Assembly (NCBI RefSeq): GCF_028368995.1
Contig: NZ_JAQNDL010000001.1
Coordinates: 1 to 64,000 of the forward strand
DNA: 64,000 bases
Origin: Nannocystis bainbridge
Lineage (GTDB): Bacteria > Myxococcota_A > Polyangia > Nannocystales > Nannocystaceae
Reading direction: 5' to 3'
Shown here: positions 11,493 to 21,190 of the stretch, in pieces
How the letters are laid out: every line of letters starts with the position of its first letter
Numbering within the stretch: position 1 is the first letter of the stretch
Position numbers and translations under genes: made by a program
The notes under the pieces: generated by a model
What the model was told of the DNA's origin: nothing
Databases searched by the model: none
What the model saw: the letters and a program-made list of their open reading frames with translations, nothing else

Positions 11493-12569
11493 TCAGGTGC
11501 GCGCGTCGACGCCCGGCAAGGCCCGGCAGGTGTCGAGGATCCACCGCTGCAGCGCCATGTACGGCGACGCATAAGCCACGTACGAGCCGCCCTTGAGGTC
11601 CTGGTCGAGGCGGACCAGCGCCGCGTAGGCCGAGCGCAGGCGCGGCTCGCTGAACCCGCGGGCTTGCGCCTCGAGCCCGCGCGTGAGGAACGGCGGCAGC
11701 TTGGTAGCCTCGGCGACGCGGCCCGGGTTGGCCTTGGCGGTGAAGATCAGGCGGATCTGGCGGGTGAGCATCGCCAGCACTTGCATCGACACACCGGCGT
11801 CCTTCTCGCCGGCGGCGAACATGCGCGCGAGCACGGTGAGGGCCACGTCGGCCTCGCCGCGGCCGACGGCGTCGGTGAGGTCGAAGATCCGCGCCTCGCG
11901 GGTGTGGGCCACGATCGCCTCGACGTCGGCGAGCCCGACCGGGCCGTCACCGGCGTGCAGCAGCGCCTGGTCGAGCGCGGCCAGCAATTCGCTGCGGCCG
12001 GTGCCGACGGCGGCGACCAGCGCCGCGGCGGCGTCCCGCGAGAGCCTGCGCCCCTGCGCCTGGGCCTCGCCGACCACGAACCCGAGCGCCTCGTCGTCGC
12101 GCTTGTAGGCCTCGAATTTGTGGGCCCACCCGGTCGACTTGCAGGCGTTCACCAGCTTGGAGCGGCCGTCGATGCCGCCGCCGCTGATGACCAGCACGGT
12201 CGTCGGGCTCGGCGCCTTGATGTAGCTGGCGAGCGCGTCCATGGCCGCGGCCGCGGTGCTCTCGGCCTCGGGCCCCTTGCCGAGGTCGTCAGGGTTGGCC
12301 AGCTCGACGAGCCGCCACTTGCTCATCATCGGCACCTGGGCGCAGGCCGACAGCACCGGCCCGGCCCCGCTGAGGTCGACGCCGTCGAAGCGCTCGTGGT
12401 TGAAGGCCGCCATCGCCTGCGCGGTCGCGTCGTCGGGCGGGATCACGAACTTGCGCAGCGCCGTCACCACCGCCCGGATCGCCGCCGGCTCGTCGCCGTA
12501 CAGCACGTACACCGGGTCGAGCTTGCCGGCCCCGATCGCCCGCTCGAGCGCGCGGACGTCGTCGCTCAC
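11493..12569 (-). CDS. holA: DNA polymerase III subunit delta
   Basis: The 358-residue product has the length and layout of HolA, the clamp-loader delta subunit that opens the sliding clamp. The N-terminus contains KLDPVYVLYGDEPAAIRAVV, the diverged Walker-A-like region of the family; the middle carries TTVLVISGGGIDGRSKLV (the LLVxxxxKLD-type strand) and the C-terminal helical domain ends in LDQDLKGGSYVAYASPYMALQ, close to the family pattern of D-x-x-x-K-x-G. The start is GTG 12569, preceded by AAAGG contributed by a 14-bp repeat unit. The neighbour downstream is non-coding, and the upstream gene is the RNA methyltransferase 67 bp away on the same strand. Confidence 0.9.
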   Translation of the reverse strand: MSDDVRALERAIGAGKLDPVYVLYGDEPAAIRAVVTALRKFVIPPDDATAQAMAAFNHERFDGVDLSGAGPVLSACAQVPMMSKWRLVELANPDDLGKGPEAESTAAAAMDALASYIKAPSPTTVLVISGGGIDGRSKLVNACKSTGWAHKFEAYKRDDEALGFVVGEAQAQGRRLSRDAAAALVAAVGTGRSELLAALDQALLHAGDGPVGLADVEAIVAHTREARIFDLTDAVGRGEADVALTVLARMFAAGEKDAGVSMQVLAMLTRQIRLIFTAKANPGRVAEATKLPPFLTRGLEAQARGFSEPRLRSAYAALVRLDQDLKGGSYVAYASPYMALQRWILDTCRALPGVDART

Positions 12570-12574
12570 CGGGG

Positions 12575-12592
12575 CATGACCTTTCGGACAGG
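12575..12592. repeat. 14-bp hairpin unit before holA
   Basis: CATG at 12575 and CAGG at 12589 flank ACCTTTCGGA. A second unit, CCTG-TGCCTCGGGG-CATC, lies at 12643-12660 over the end of the methyltransferase gene. Confidence 0.6.
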
Positions 12593-12636
12593 CGCGACCG
12601 GACCGCGCGAGCGCCCGTCAGGCCCGGCCGAGGGCG

Positions 12637-14004
12637 TCATGACCTGTGCCTCGGGGCATCCAACGCGACGATCACCTCGACCTCCGGCGTCATCGGCATC
12701 ATGTCGATCGCCAGCGCCGAGGCGGCGCGGTGGCCCGCCTCCAGCATCGATTCGAGGTCGCGCGCCAGCGTGGCCGGGTCGCAGGCGATGAACACCGTGC
12801 GCCCGCTGGCGACCCGGGCCAGCGCCCGCGCCCCCTCGAGGCCGAGGCCGGCGCGCGGCGGGTCGAGCACCACCCGGTCGAAGCTGCGGCCCTCGGCGGC
12901 GTAGCGGGTCAGCGCCCGCGTCACGTCGAGCCGGCGCACCTCGATGTGCGCCTGTCGGTTCGCAGCTGTCTTTTTGGCCATGCGCAGCAGCGCCCCCGCC
13001 GAGCCGCGATCCTCCTCGACCGCGACCACCTCGGCGGCCTCGCGGGCGAGCGCGCGGGTGAAGTTGCCGCCGCCGGCGAACAGCTCGAGCACCTGGCCGC
13101 CGCGGGCGTCGGCCAGCGCGACCACTCGCTCGATCAGGACCCGATTCTGGGCCGCCTGGGCCTGGGCGAACTCGAACGGACCTGTCGAAACGGCCATGTC
13201 CTCGTGGCCAGCATCGGCCAGCGCCAGGCGCCCGCGCCCGAGCACCAGCTCACGCCGACCGCCGCGCGCGACCACGCCGACCACCACGTTGTCGAGCACC
13301 TCGGAGAGCGCGGCGCGCAGGCCGACCTCGTCGGTGTCGCCGCCTTGCGGCGCGAGCCCGGGGATGCCCACGACCACCGCGGCGCCGTCGGACAGCAGGT
13401 GGACCTCGCCGCGTCGCAGCCGTCGCAGCACCTGCGCGAACGCCCCGTCGCCGGCGGCCAGCGCGTGCATACGCGCCAGCGCGTGGTTCAGCGGGGCGTC
13501 GAACACGGGGCAGTGCGCGAGGTGCAAGATCTCGTGCGATTGCCGGCGGTGCAGCCCGAGGCGCAGCTCGTTGCCGACCCGCTCGACGTGCAGGCGGGCC
13601 CGCCTGCGGTAGCCCAGCGCGCGCGGGCTGGCCAGCGCGTGCGGCACCGCGATCCCGAGCCGCCGCAGCGCGCCCTCGGCGATCTGGCGCTTGAGCTCGG
13701 CCTGCGCGGCCGCCCGCGCGTGCTGCAGGCCGCAGCCGCCGCACACGCCCTCGACCGGGCACGGCGGCTTCACGCGATCGGGGCTGGCCTTCAGCACCTC
13801 GATGGTCCGGCCGCGGATCATCCGCCGGCGCTCCTCCGACCTGGCCGCAAGGACATGTTCTCCGGGCAATGCCCCTTCGACCAGCCATGTGCGCGTGTCA
13901 GCGTCGTCGCCGACAGCCCGGCCGACACCCTCGCCGCCGTGGGCGATCCCGCGGATCTCGACGCGCTCGCCGGCCGCGGCCTCCGTGGCCTCCGTCTTCA
14001 TCAT
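12637..14004 (-). CDS. TrmA/RlmD-type RNA (uracil-5-)-methyltransferase
   Basis: The 455-residue product has an N-terminal TRAM domain (about 12-70), then Cys82, Cys88 and Cys91 (CPVEGVCGGC) with Cys165 (HLAHCPVF) as the likely four ligands of the [4Fe-4S] cluster. The SAM-binding motif is LFAGGGNFTRALA, then VVLDPPRAGL and the nucleophile region IACDPATLARDL. Such enzymes put a methyl group on C5 of specific uridines in rRNA or tRNA; the cluster points to the RlmD branch. MM at the start overlaps the stop of the membrane-protein gene by one base, so the two are coupled. Two stretches of the 14-bp repeat lie inside the frame, at 13181-13212 and 13840-13885. Confidence 0.9.
   Translation of the reverse strand: MMKTEATEAAAGERVEIRGIAHGGEGVGRAVGDDADTRTWLVEGALPGEHVLAARSEERRRMIRGRTIEVLKASPDRVKPPCPVEGVCGGCGLQHARAAAQAELKRQIAEGALRRLGIAVPHALASPRALGYRRRARLHVERVGNELRLGLHRRQSHEILHLAHCPVFDAPLNHALARMHALAAGDGAFAQVLRRLRRGEVHLLSDGAAVVVGIPGLAPQGGDTDEVGLRAALSEVLDNVVVGVVARGGRRELVLGRGRLALADAGHEDMAVSTGPFEFAQAQAAQNRVLIERVVALADARGGQVLELFAGGGNFTRALAREAAEVVAVEEDRGSAGALLRMAKKTAANRQAHIEVRRLDVTRALTRYAAEGRSFDRVVLDPPRAGLGLEGARALARVASGRTVFIACDPATLARDLESMLEAGHRAASALAIDMMPMTPEVEVIVALDAPRHRS
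13181..13212. repeat. 14-bp hairpin array inside the RNA methyltransferase gene
   Basis: Cores CCTG, CATG and CAGC lie at 13181, 13195 and 13209 with 10-bp spacers. They encode the stretch GHEDMAVSTGP just before the SAM-domain motif. Confidence 0.6.
13840..13885. repeat. 14-bp hairpin array inside the TRAM-domain coding region
   Basis: Cores CCTG, CATG, AATG and CAGC lie at 13840, 13854, 13868 and 13882. The encoded protein (EGALPGEHVLAARSEE) still fits the conserved TRAM sequence, so either the repeat was accommodated or the match is partly chance. Confidence 0.5.
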
Positions 14005-14609
14005 TATTTTTTCTTCTTGTTGGTCTCTTCGGCGTTCACGTCGATGACGCGGTCACGCGCCGGACGCTGCTTGCCGTCGCCCATCTGGGCGAAGGGGAAA
14101 CTGCCGAAGCCAGGAGCACCGCCGCCGCCGCCCGCGGGCCCGGCCGGGCCGCCGCGGCCTTGCTGCTGCGCGGCCTGCTGGGCCTGCTGCATCGCCTGCA
14201 TGGCCGCCTGCAGGTTGGCGAGCGGCCCCGTGGCCTTGGGCTTGGGCAGGAACTGGGCCAGCAGCGCGAAGCCGAGGGCCCCGAGGCCGAGGATATAGAC
14301 CGTCGGATCCGAGCCGCGCGACACCCCGCAGGCGACCGCGCCGAGCCAGAAGAAGAACAGGACGATGGCGAAGCAGCCGGCCCCGCGGGCCAGGCCGAGC
14401 AGGCCGAGGATCGCCACTGCGCCGCCGCCGACCATCACCACCGTGGGCAGGTACGGCGGCGGACCGTTGATGAACAGACCGACGATGGTGACCACCGCGC
14501 CGACGAGGAACAGCGAGATGCGCCGCTGCATCTCCTTCTTCATCAGGCTCATCGCGTCGGGCGGGAGCTTGCTGATATCGAAGGGCATCTGGGGCGGGAC
14601 TTGGGCCAT
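14004..14609 (-). CDS. Integral membrane protein with Gln/Gly-rich tail, unknown
   Basis: The 201-residue product starts MAQVPPQMPFDISKLPPDAM, then has about four membrane segments between residues 30 and 125 (LFLVGAVVTIVGLFI, TVVMVGGGAVAILGLL, CFAIVLFFFWLGAVACG and ILGLGALGFALLAQF). A cytoplasmic-looking tail holds AMQAMQQAQQAAQQQG, a Gly-rich run and a Lys-rich end. I know no family with this layout. The stop shares one base with the methyltransferase start (TAATGATG), which implies coupled translation. Confidence 0.75.
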   Translation of the reverse strand: MAQVPPQMPFDISKLPPDAMSLMKKEMQRRISLFLVGAVVTIVGLFINGPPPYLPTVVMVGGGAVAILGLLGLARGAGCFAIVLFFFWLGAVACGVSRGSDPTVYILGLGALGFALLAQFLPKPKATGPLANLQAAMQAMQQAQQAAQQQGRGGPAGPAGGGGGAPGFGSFPFAQMGDGKQRPARDRVIDVNAEETNKKKK

Positions 14610-14711
14610 GGTCGTGGTCGGGGGGTTGGCGGCGGAGTGCGGAGGTGGAGCGCGACGGCGCAGTGAGACGGCGAGAGCCGTTCCGAAAGCTGCGTCCTCA
14701 GCCTAGCAGCG

Positions 14712-15875
14712 CTAGCCCGCGGCGCGAGCGAATCGGCGCGCGATCTCACGGCTGATGACGATGCGCTGGATCTCGCTGGTGCCCTCGAAGATGCGGGTCA
14801 CGCGGACGTCGCGGAGGTAGCGCTCGACCGGGAACTCGCGGGTGTAGCCGAAGCCTCCGAGCACCTGGACGGCCCGGTCGCACGCCGCCCAGCCGCGCTC
14901 GCTGGCCGCCAGCTTGGCCATCGAGGCCTCCTGCGTGAACGACCGGCCCTGCTCTTTGAGCCAGGCGGCCCGCAGCGTCAGCAGCCGCGCCGCCTCGAGC
15001 TCGGTGGCGCTGTCGGCCAGCATCCACTGGATCGCCTGGTAGTCGGCGATCGGGTGGCCGAACTGTTGCCGCTCCAGCGCGTAGCCGCAGGCGAACTCGG
15101 TGGCGGCCAGGCCGCAGCCGAGCGCCAGGGCGGCGATGCCGATCCGGCCGCCGTCGAGCGCCATCATCGCCACGCGGAAGCCCTTGCCGACCTCGCCGAG
15201 CAGCGCCTCGGGGCCGAGCTCGATGTCGTTGAACTCGAGCGGCGTGGTGGTGCTCGCGTGCTGCCCGGTCTTGTGCTCCGGCTTGCCGCGCACGAGCCCC
15301 GGCGCGTCGCCGCGGACCAGGAAGGCGGTGATGCCCTGCGAGCCTGGAGCGTCGCTGGTGCGCGCCCACACCACGAACAGCCCGGCGTCGGTGCCGCTCG
15401 TGATCCACAGCTTTTGCCCGCTCAGGACCCAGCCGTCGCCGTTCGGCACGGCCCGCGTGCGCATGCCCGCCGGATCGCTGCCGGCGCCGGCCTCGGACAG
15501 GGCGAAGCCGCCGACCACGTACTCGCCGGAGCACAGCCGCGGGACGTGCTCCTGCTGCTGCTCCGGGGTGCCGAACTTGGTGACGACCTCGGCCACCATG
15601 TTGCTGACGGTCATCGCCACCGTCGTCCCGGCGCACGCCTTGGCCAGCTCGATCACCGCCAGCGCGTAGGCCACCGCGCCCGCCTCGACCCCGCCGAGCC
15701 GCTCCGGCACGTTGATGCCGAGGAGGCCCAGCTCGGCCGCCTCGGCCAGGCTCGCGCGCGGGAAACCGCCGTTGGCGTCGAGCTCGGCCGCCCGCGGCGC
15801 CAGCGTGCGCGCCGCGAACTGCCGCGCGGTGCCGACGATCAGCTCCTGGTTCTCGGTCGGGGTGAAGTCGTACAT
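14712..15875 (-). CDS. Acyl-CoA dehydrogenase
   Basis: The 387-residue product from ATG 15875 (MYDFTPTENQ) has the usual length of this FAD-flavoprotein family, which introduces the 2,3 double bond into acyl-CoA. N-terminal helical domain, middle strand domain with GFALSEAGAGSDPAGM and WITSGTDAG, and the C-terminal helical domain with RIFEGTSEIQRIVI, where the Glu before GTSEIQ is the expected catalytic base. Chain length specificity cannot be read. A longer frame to 15920 only adds repeat-derived sequence. It is the last gene of the acyl-CoA cluster, separated from it by an AgmX-like lipoprotein and a six-core repeat array. Confidence 0.92.
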   Translation of the reverse strand: MYDFTPTENQELIVGTARQFAARTLAPRAAELDANGGFPRASLAEAAELGLLGINVPERLGGVEAGAVAYALAVIELAKACAGTTVAMTVSNMVAEVVTKFGTPEQQQEHVPRLCSGEYVVGGFALSEAGAGSDPAGMRTRAVPNGDGWVLSGQKLWITSGTDAGLFVVWARTSDAPGSQGITAFLVRGDAPGLVRGKPEHKTGQHASTTTPLEFNDIELGPEALLGEVGKGFRVAMMALDGGRIGIAALALGCGLAATEFACGYALERQQFGHPIADYQAIQWMLADSATELEAARLLTLRAAWLKEQGRSFTQEASMAKLAASERGWAACDRAVQVLGGFGYTREFPVERYLRDVRVTRIFEGTSEIQRIVISREIARRFARAAG

Positions 15876-15889
15876 GGTGTCGAAAGGGA

Positions 15890-15963
15890 CATGCCCGAAG
15901 GGGCATGACTCTGGGGACATTCTCGAAAGGACATGTCCCCGGGAGCCTGCCCCTCGGAGCAGA
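15890..15963. repeat. 14-bp phased hairpin array, six cores
   Basis: Cores CATG, CATG, CATT, CATG, CCTG and CAGA lie at 15890, 15904, 15918, 15932, 15946 and 15960 with 10-bp spacers throughout. It fills the gap between the acyl-CoA dehydrogenase and the AgmX-like gene. Confidence 0.88.
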
Positions 15964-15971
15964 TGGACGCG

Positions 15972-16517
15972 CTAGTAGGCCTCGCCGACCTTGCCGGTGT
16001 ACGTGTAGACGTACTCGACCTCGGGCGCCGGGTCGAACTCCCACTTGAAGGCCGACTCCTCGACGCACGGGGCGAACAGCTTGGCCTCGCGCGGCTGGAA
16101 CTTGTCCTTCGGCACGCCCTTGGGCGGCCGGCGCTCCCTGATGTCGATCGTCGGGATGTTGACCTTGGTGACCTTGCCGCTGGTGGCGATGGTGACCTCG
16201 GCCGAGAAGGTGCCGGCGATCCAGCGGTTCTCGTAGGCCTCCATGTCCTTCTGCAGGCAGCGGCCGAAGTCGCGCTCGTAGACGCTCTCCATGGTGTCCT
16301 GGATCGACGCCAGGGTCTTCGGCGAGACGGACGCCTGCGCGGTGCGGTCGTACTCGTCGAGGCCCTCCTCGGACTTCACCATGTCCTTGTCGTACTCCGT
16401 CTTGGTGTACTCCGAGTACATGGCGTCCTCGTTGTTATCCATCTTGTTGAGGTGGCGCTTGGCGCACCCCGGGCCGGCGACGGCGGCGGCGAGCAGGATC
16501 ACGGTGATGGTTCGCAT
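15972..16517 (-). CDS. AgmX/PglI C-terminal-like lipoprotein
   Basis: The 181-residue product starts MRTITVILLAAAVAGPGCAK with lipobox GPGC. Residues about 75-175 match the AgmX/PglI C-terminal domain, a TonB-C-like fold common in myxobacteria: FGRCLQKDMEAYENRW, a central strand SAEVTIATSGKVTKVNI with the G-x-V turn, then FAPCVEESAFKWEFDP. The two Cys (in GRCL and APCV) are at the positions usually disulfide-linked. In the family it sits in envelope complexes linked to gliding motility, but its role here is unknown. It lies between two acyl-CoA dehydrogenase genes on the same strand. Confidence 0.8.
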   Translation of the reverse strand: MRTITVILLAAAVAGPGCAKRHLNKMDNNEDAMYSEYTKTEYDKDMVKSEEGLDEYDRTAQASVSPKTLASIQDTMESVYERDFGRCLQKDMEAYENRWIAGTFSAEVTIATSGKVTKVNIPTIDIRERRPPKGVPKDKFQPREAKLFAPCVEESAFKWEFDPAPEVEYVYTYTGKVGEAY

Positions 16518-16602
16518 GATGGTTCCTCGTGGCGGCTCGGGCAGGCGCTGTCGCCCGCGAGCCTGGGCGTCCGCGGCATGATACCGCGCCGCGGGCTGGC
16601 GG

Positions 16603-17748
16603 TCACTTGCGGCGCAGGAGCCCCGCGGCGATGACGACGCGCTGGATCTCGCTCGTCCCCTCGTAAATCTCGGTGATCTTGGCGTCCCGGAAGTGGCGCT
16701 CGACCGGGTACTCGGTGACGTAGCCGTTGCCGCCGAACACCTGGATCGCGTCCTTGGCGACCTTGTTGGCCGTCTCGCTGGCGAACAGCTTGGCCATCGC
16801 GCTCTCGATCGAGTGCCGCTGCCCCCGCTTCTTGAGGCTCGCCGCCCGGTAGGTCAGCAAGCGGGCGGCGTCGATGCCGACCTGCATGTCCGCGAGCATG
16901 AACGCGATCGCCTGGTGGTCGATGATGCGGCGGCCGAAGGTCTTGCGGTCGAGCGCGTACTCGGCCGCGGCCTCGAACGCCGCGCGGGCGATCCCGAGGG
17001 CCTGGGCGGCGATGCCGATCCGCCCGCAGTCGAGGGTGGCCATCGCGACCTTGAAGCCGCCGCCGACCTGGCCCAGGACCTGGTCGTTCGTCACGCGATG
17101 GTCGGTGAAGAAGATCTGGCACGAGTGGCTGGCGCGGATGCCGAGCTTGTCGTCCTTCGGCCCGCGGGAGACGCCCTCGCCGTGCATGTCGACCACGAAC
17201 GCGGTGATGCCCGAGTTGCCGCGCTCCGGCTCGGTCATGGTGAACAGGATCCCGGTGTCGGCCTGCGGGCCGTTGGTGATCCAGTTCTTCACGCCGTTGA
17301 TGACCCAGCCGTCGCCGTCGCGCACGGCCGTGGTCTTCTGCGCCGCGGCGTCGCTGCCGGCGTTGGGCTCGGACAGCATGAAGCAGCCGAGCTTGTCGCC
17401 GCTGGCCAGCGGCACCAGCCACTCCTGCTTCTGCGCCTCGGTCGCGAACTTGAGCAGCGGGTCGCACACGAGCGAGTTGTTGACGCTCATGACCACGCCG
17501 GTCGAGGCGCACGCGGCCGAGATTTCTTCCATCGCCAGGACGTACGAGATCGGGTCGAGGCCCGAGCCGCCGTAGGCCTCGGGGACCTCGATGCCGAGCA
17601 GCCCGAGCTCGGCCATCCGCCGGACCAGCTCCTTGGGGAACCGGGCCTCGCGGTCGAGCTCGGCCGCGAGCGGCTTCACCTCGCGGGCCGCGAACTCGCG
17701 GACCATCTTCTGCAGCGCTTCTTGGTCTTCGGTCAACGACAGGTCCAT
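16603..17748 (-). CDS. bcd: Acyl-CoA dehydrogenase, butyryl-CoA dehydrogenase type
   Basis: The 381-residue product matches short-chain acyl-CoA dehydrogenases in length and motifs: GCFMLSEPNAGSDAAAQ (substrate/FAD site), VINGVKNWITNG, and ITEIYEGTSEIQRVVIAAGL with Glu as catalytic base. The order thiolase, hbd, crt, this gene argues for reduction or oxidation at the C4 level (crotonyl-CoA/butyryl-CoA). It needs an electron-transfer flavoprotein, and no etf genes are in the window. The start ATG 17748 follows the enoyl-CoA hydratase stop by 37 bp. Confidence 0.9.
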   Translation of the reverse strand: MDLSLTEDQEALQKMVREFAAREVKPLAAELDREARFPKELVRRMAELGLLGIEVPEAYGGSGLDPISYVLAMEEISAACASTGVVMSVNNSLVCDPLLKFATEAQKQEWLVPLASGDKLGCFMLSEPNAGSDAAAQKTTAVRDGDGWVINGVKNWITNGPQADTGILFTMTEPERGNSGITAFVVDMHGEGVSRGPKDDKLGIRASHSCQIFFTDHRVTNDQVLGQVGGGFKVAMATLDCGRIGIAAQALGIARAAFEAAAEYALDRKTFGRRIIDHQAIAFMLADMQVGIDAARLLTYRAASLKKRGQRHSIESAMAKLFASETANKVAKDAIQVFGGNGYVTEYPVERHFRDAKITEIYEGTSEIQRVVIAAGLLRRK

Positions 17749-17785
17749 CGCGGTCCTCTGCTCCCTTGTTCGCTCGGCGGGCTGC

Positions 17786-18580
17786 TCACGCGCCCTTGAA
17801 CTCGGCCCTGCGCTTGCCCAGGAAGGCGGCCATGCCCTCCTTTTGATCGGCGGTGTCGAACAGGCCGGCGAACGCCTCGATCTCGAGCGCGTTGGCCTGC
17901 GCCAGCGGCAGGCCGGCGCCGGCGTGCAGCACCCGCTTGGCCTCGGCGACCGCCACGGGGCCCCAGTCGGCGATCTTCTTGGCCGCGGCGAGCGCGACCG
18001 ACAGCGCCTCGCCGGCCGGCACCACGCGGTTGGCGAGGCCGATGCGCGCCGCCTCGGCGGCGTCGATGGTGTCGCCGGTGAGGCACAGCTCGAGCGCGCG
18101 GGCCAGGCCGACGCGCCGCGCCAGCCGCTGGGTCCCGCCGAAGCCGGGGATCACGCCGAGCTTGACCTCGGGCTGGCCGAACTTGGCGTTCTCGGCCGCG
18201 TAGATGAAGTCGCAGGCCAGCGCCAGCTCGCAGCCGCCGCCGAGCGCGAAGCCGTTGACGGCCGCGATCGTCGGGATCGGCAGGCCGGCCAGCGCCTCGC
18301 CGACGCCGTGGCCGGCGCGGGCGAACTCGCGGGCTGTCCCGACGGACATGTCGGCCATCGCCGCGATGTCGGCCCCGGCGACGAACGACTTCTCGCCGGC
18401 GCCGGTCAGCACCAGCGCGCGCACCTCGCCGGCGCGGGCCGCCGCCGCGGTGTCGTCGAGCACCTGCGCGAGCCCGGCGATGACCTCGGGGTTGAGGGCG
18501 TTGAGCGCCTTGGGCCGGCTGATGGTGACGACGCGGACGCGGCCGTCGTCGCTGACGAGCAGGGTGTCGGTGCCGGTCAT
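17786..18580 (-). CDS. crt: Enoyl-CoA hydratase (crotonase)
   Basis: The 264-residue crotonase-fold protein hydrates the 2,3 double bond of enoyl-CoA. Seen: the oxyanion-hole region KSFVAGADIAAM, the second oxyanion-hole strand NGFALGGGCELALACDF (with the first catalytic Glu in CEL), and QPEVKLGVIPGFGGTQRLAR with the second Glu. The length is typical. ATG 18580 lies 4 bp downstream of the hbd stop, so the two are surely cotranscribed. One unit of the 14-bp repeat (GCTG-TCCCGACGGA-CATG at 18333) codes for part of MADMSVGTARE and fits the family sequence there. Confidence 0.92.
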   Translation of the reverse strand: MTGTDTLLVSDDGRVRVVTISRPKALNALNPEVIAGLAQVLDDTAAAARAGEVRALVLTGAGEKSFVAGADIAAMADMSVGTAREFARAGHGVGEALAGLPIPTIAAVNGFALGGGCELALACDFIYAAENAKFGQPEVKLGVIPGFGGTQRLARRVGLARALELCLTGDTIDAAEAARIGLANRVVPAGEALSVALAAAKKIADWGPVAVAEAKRVLHAGAGLPLAQANALEIEAFAGLFDTADQKEGMAAFLGKRRAEFKGA

Positions 18581-18584
18581 CGGC

Positions 18585-19481
18585 CTACTTCCCCTTGCTC
18601 GCGTAGTCGTAGAAGCCGCGCCCGGTCTTGCGCCCGTGCCAGCCGGCGGCCACGTGCATGCGCAGGACGTTGGCCGCGCGGTACTTGTCGTCGCCGAGCT
18701 CGCGGTGGAGCACGTCGGCGATCGCCAGGCAGGTGTCGAGGCCGATCAGGTCGGCCAGCTCGAGCGGGCCCATCGGATGGTTCAGGCCGAGCTTGGCCCC
18801 GGTGTCGATGTCCTCCGGCGTGCCGAGGCCCTCCTGCAGCGCGAAGCAGGCCTCGTTGATCAGCGGGATGAGCACGCGGTTGACGAGGAAGCCCGGGCAG
18901 TCCTTGCTCGTGATCGTCGTCTTGCCGAGCTTCTGCGCCAGCGCCACGGTCGCCCCGTAGATTCCGTCGGCCGTCTGCAGGCCGCGGATGATCTCGACCA
19001 GCTTCATCAGCGGGACCGGGTTCATGAAGTGCATGCCGACCACGCGATCGGGCCGCCGGGTCTGCGCCGCCAGCAGGGTGATGCTGATCGAGCTGGTGTT
19101 GGTCGCCAGCACCGCGCCGTCGCCGAGCGCCGCGTCGAGCTCGCGGAACAGCTTCTTCTTGAGCTCGATGTTCTCGGTGGCCGCCTCGACCGCGAAGTCC
19201 GACGGCGCCAGGCCGGCCGCGCCGACCACCGCGGTGATCCGCTCGACGATCGCCGCCCGCTCGGCCTCCTGCAGCTTGCCCTTCTCGACCAGGCGCCCGA
19301 GCTGCTTGGCGATCCCCGCCTTGCCGGCGTCGGCGCGGGCCTGGTCGACGTCGGCCAGCAGCACCCGGTAGCCGGCCTGCGCCGCCACCTGGGCGATGCC
19401 CGCCCCCATCTGCCCCGCGCCCAGCACGCCGATCGTGCGGATGTTGGCCAGGATCTCGTCTGCGCTAGTCCCTTGGGTCAT
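18585..19481 (-). CDS. hbd: 3-hydroxybutyryl-CoA dehydrogenase
   Basis: The 298-residue product is a single-function NAD(P)-dependent dehydrogenase: Rossmann motif IGVLGAGQMGAGIAQVAA at residues 17-34, the catalytic His in VVGMHFMNPVPLMKLVEI, and the C-terminal domain with DCPGFLVNRVLIPLINEA and TGAKLGLNHPMGPLELAD. It converts acetoacetyl-CoA and 3-hydroxybutyryl-CoA into each other. The product lacks an enoyl-CoA hydratase domain, unlike FadB/FadJ. It lies between the thiolase (38 bp) and crt (4 bp) genes in one operon. Confidence 0.93.
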   Translation of the reverse strand: MTQGTSADEILANIRTIGVLGAGQMGAGIAQVAAQAGYRVLLADVDQARADAGKAGIAKQLGRLVEKGKLQEAERAAIVERITAVVGAAGLAPSDFAVEAATENIELKKKLFRELDAALGDGAVLATNTSSISITLLAAQTRRPDRVVGMHFMNPVPLMKLVEIIRGLQTADGIYGATVALAQKLGKTTITSKDCPGFLVNRVLIPLINEACFALQEGLGTPEDIDTGAKLGLNHPMGPLELADLIGLDTCLAIADVLHRELGDDKYRAANVLRMHVAAGWHGRKTGRGFYDYASKGK

Positions 19482-19519
19482 GTCCGATCTCCGGTGTGCC
19501 TTGGTTCAGGTACGAAAGT

Positions 19520-20698
<1,179 letters not shown>

Positions 20699-20972
20699 CA
20701 GAAACTCCTTTTGCGCAGCCTGTGAACCGGCGAGGCGCGCGGCGACGGGGTCGTCGCCCTGGCGCTCATTGGTTCGCAAGATTCGCTTAGCACGCGGGGA
20801 CGCAAGATCTGAAGCCCTGGAGCCGGCAGCGCCCGCGGCGCCACCCTTGCGCTGACTCACTGCGCTGGCGCATCCGCGAAGATGTCCGGAAATTCTTCGC
20901 GCGAGCGACGAGACTCGAAGCTTTGCGGTTGACGATGGCCGCTCAAATCGGGTACGCACGTGCGCCCTCGAT
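20699..20972. other. Divergent intergenic region, thiolase operon and tRNA-Met
   Basis: This 274-bp stretch holds the promoter regions of both flanking units. For the tRNA, TTGACG at 20929-20934 and TACGCA at 20953-20958 (18 bp apart, 15 bp before the tRNA) form a plausible but weak promoter. No 14-bp repeat array is present here. Confidence 0.45.
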
Positions 20973-21046
<74 letters not shown>

Positions 21047-21049
21047 CCC

Positions 21050-21082
21050 AAGCCCGCCCCACCAGGCGGGCTTGTTTCTTTT
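21050..21082 (+). terminator. Rho-independent terminator of tRNA-Met
   Basis: A perfect 9-bp stem AAGCCCGCC/GGCGGGCTT with a 6-nt loop is followed by GTTTCTTTT, right after the tRNA. Confidence 0.88.
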
Positions 21083-21095
21083 AAAAAAGGGGCGA

Positions 21096-21113
21096 CCTGT
21101 CCCTTGGGACAGG
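21096..21113. repeat. 14-bp hairpin unit after tRNA-Met
   Basis: CCTG at 21096 and CAGG at 21110 flank TCCCTTGGGA, making a perfect hairpin. It lies in the convergent junction between the tRNA and the large kinase gene. Confidence 0.75.
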
Positions 21114-21190
21114 TCGATGCGGGCGGCCCGGCCCGGCCTGCTGCGCCGGACAGCTCACGCAGGCGGGCGAGCGCTCGCTCTCGCAGGCGT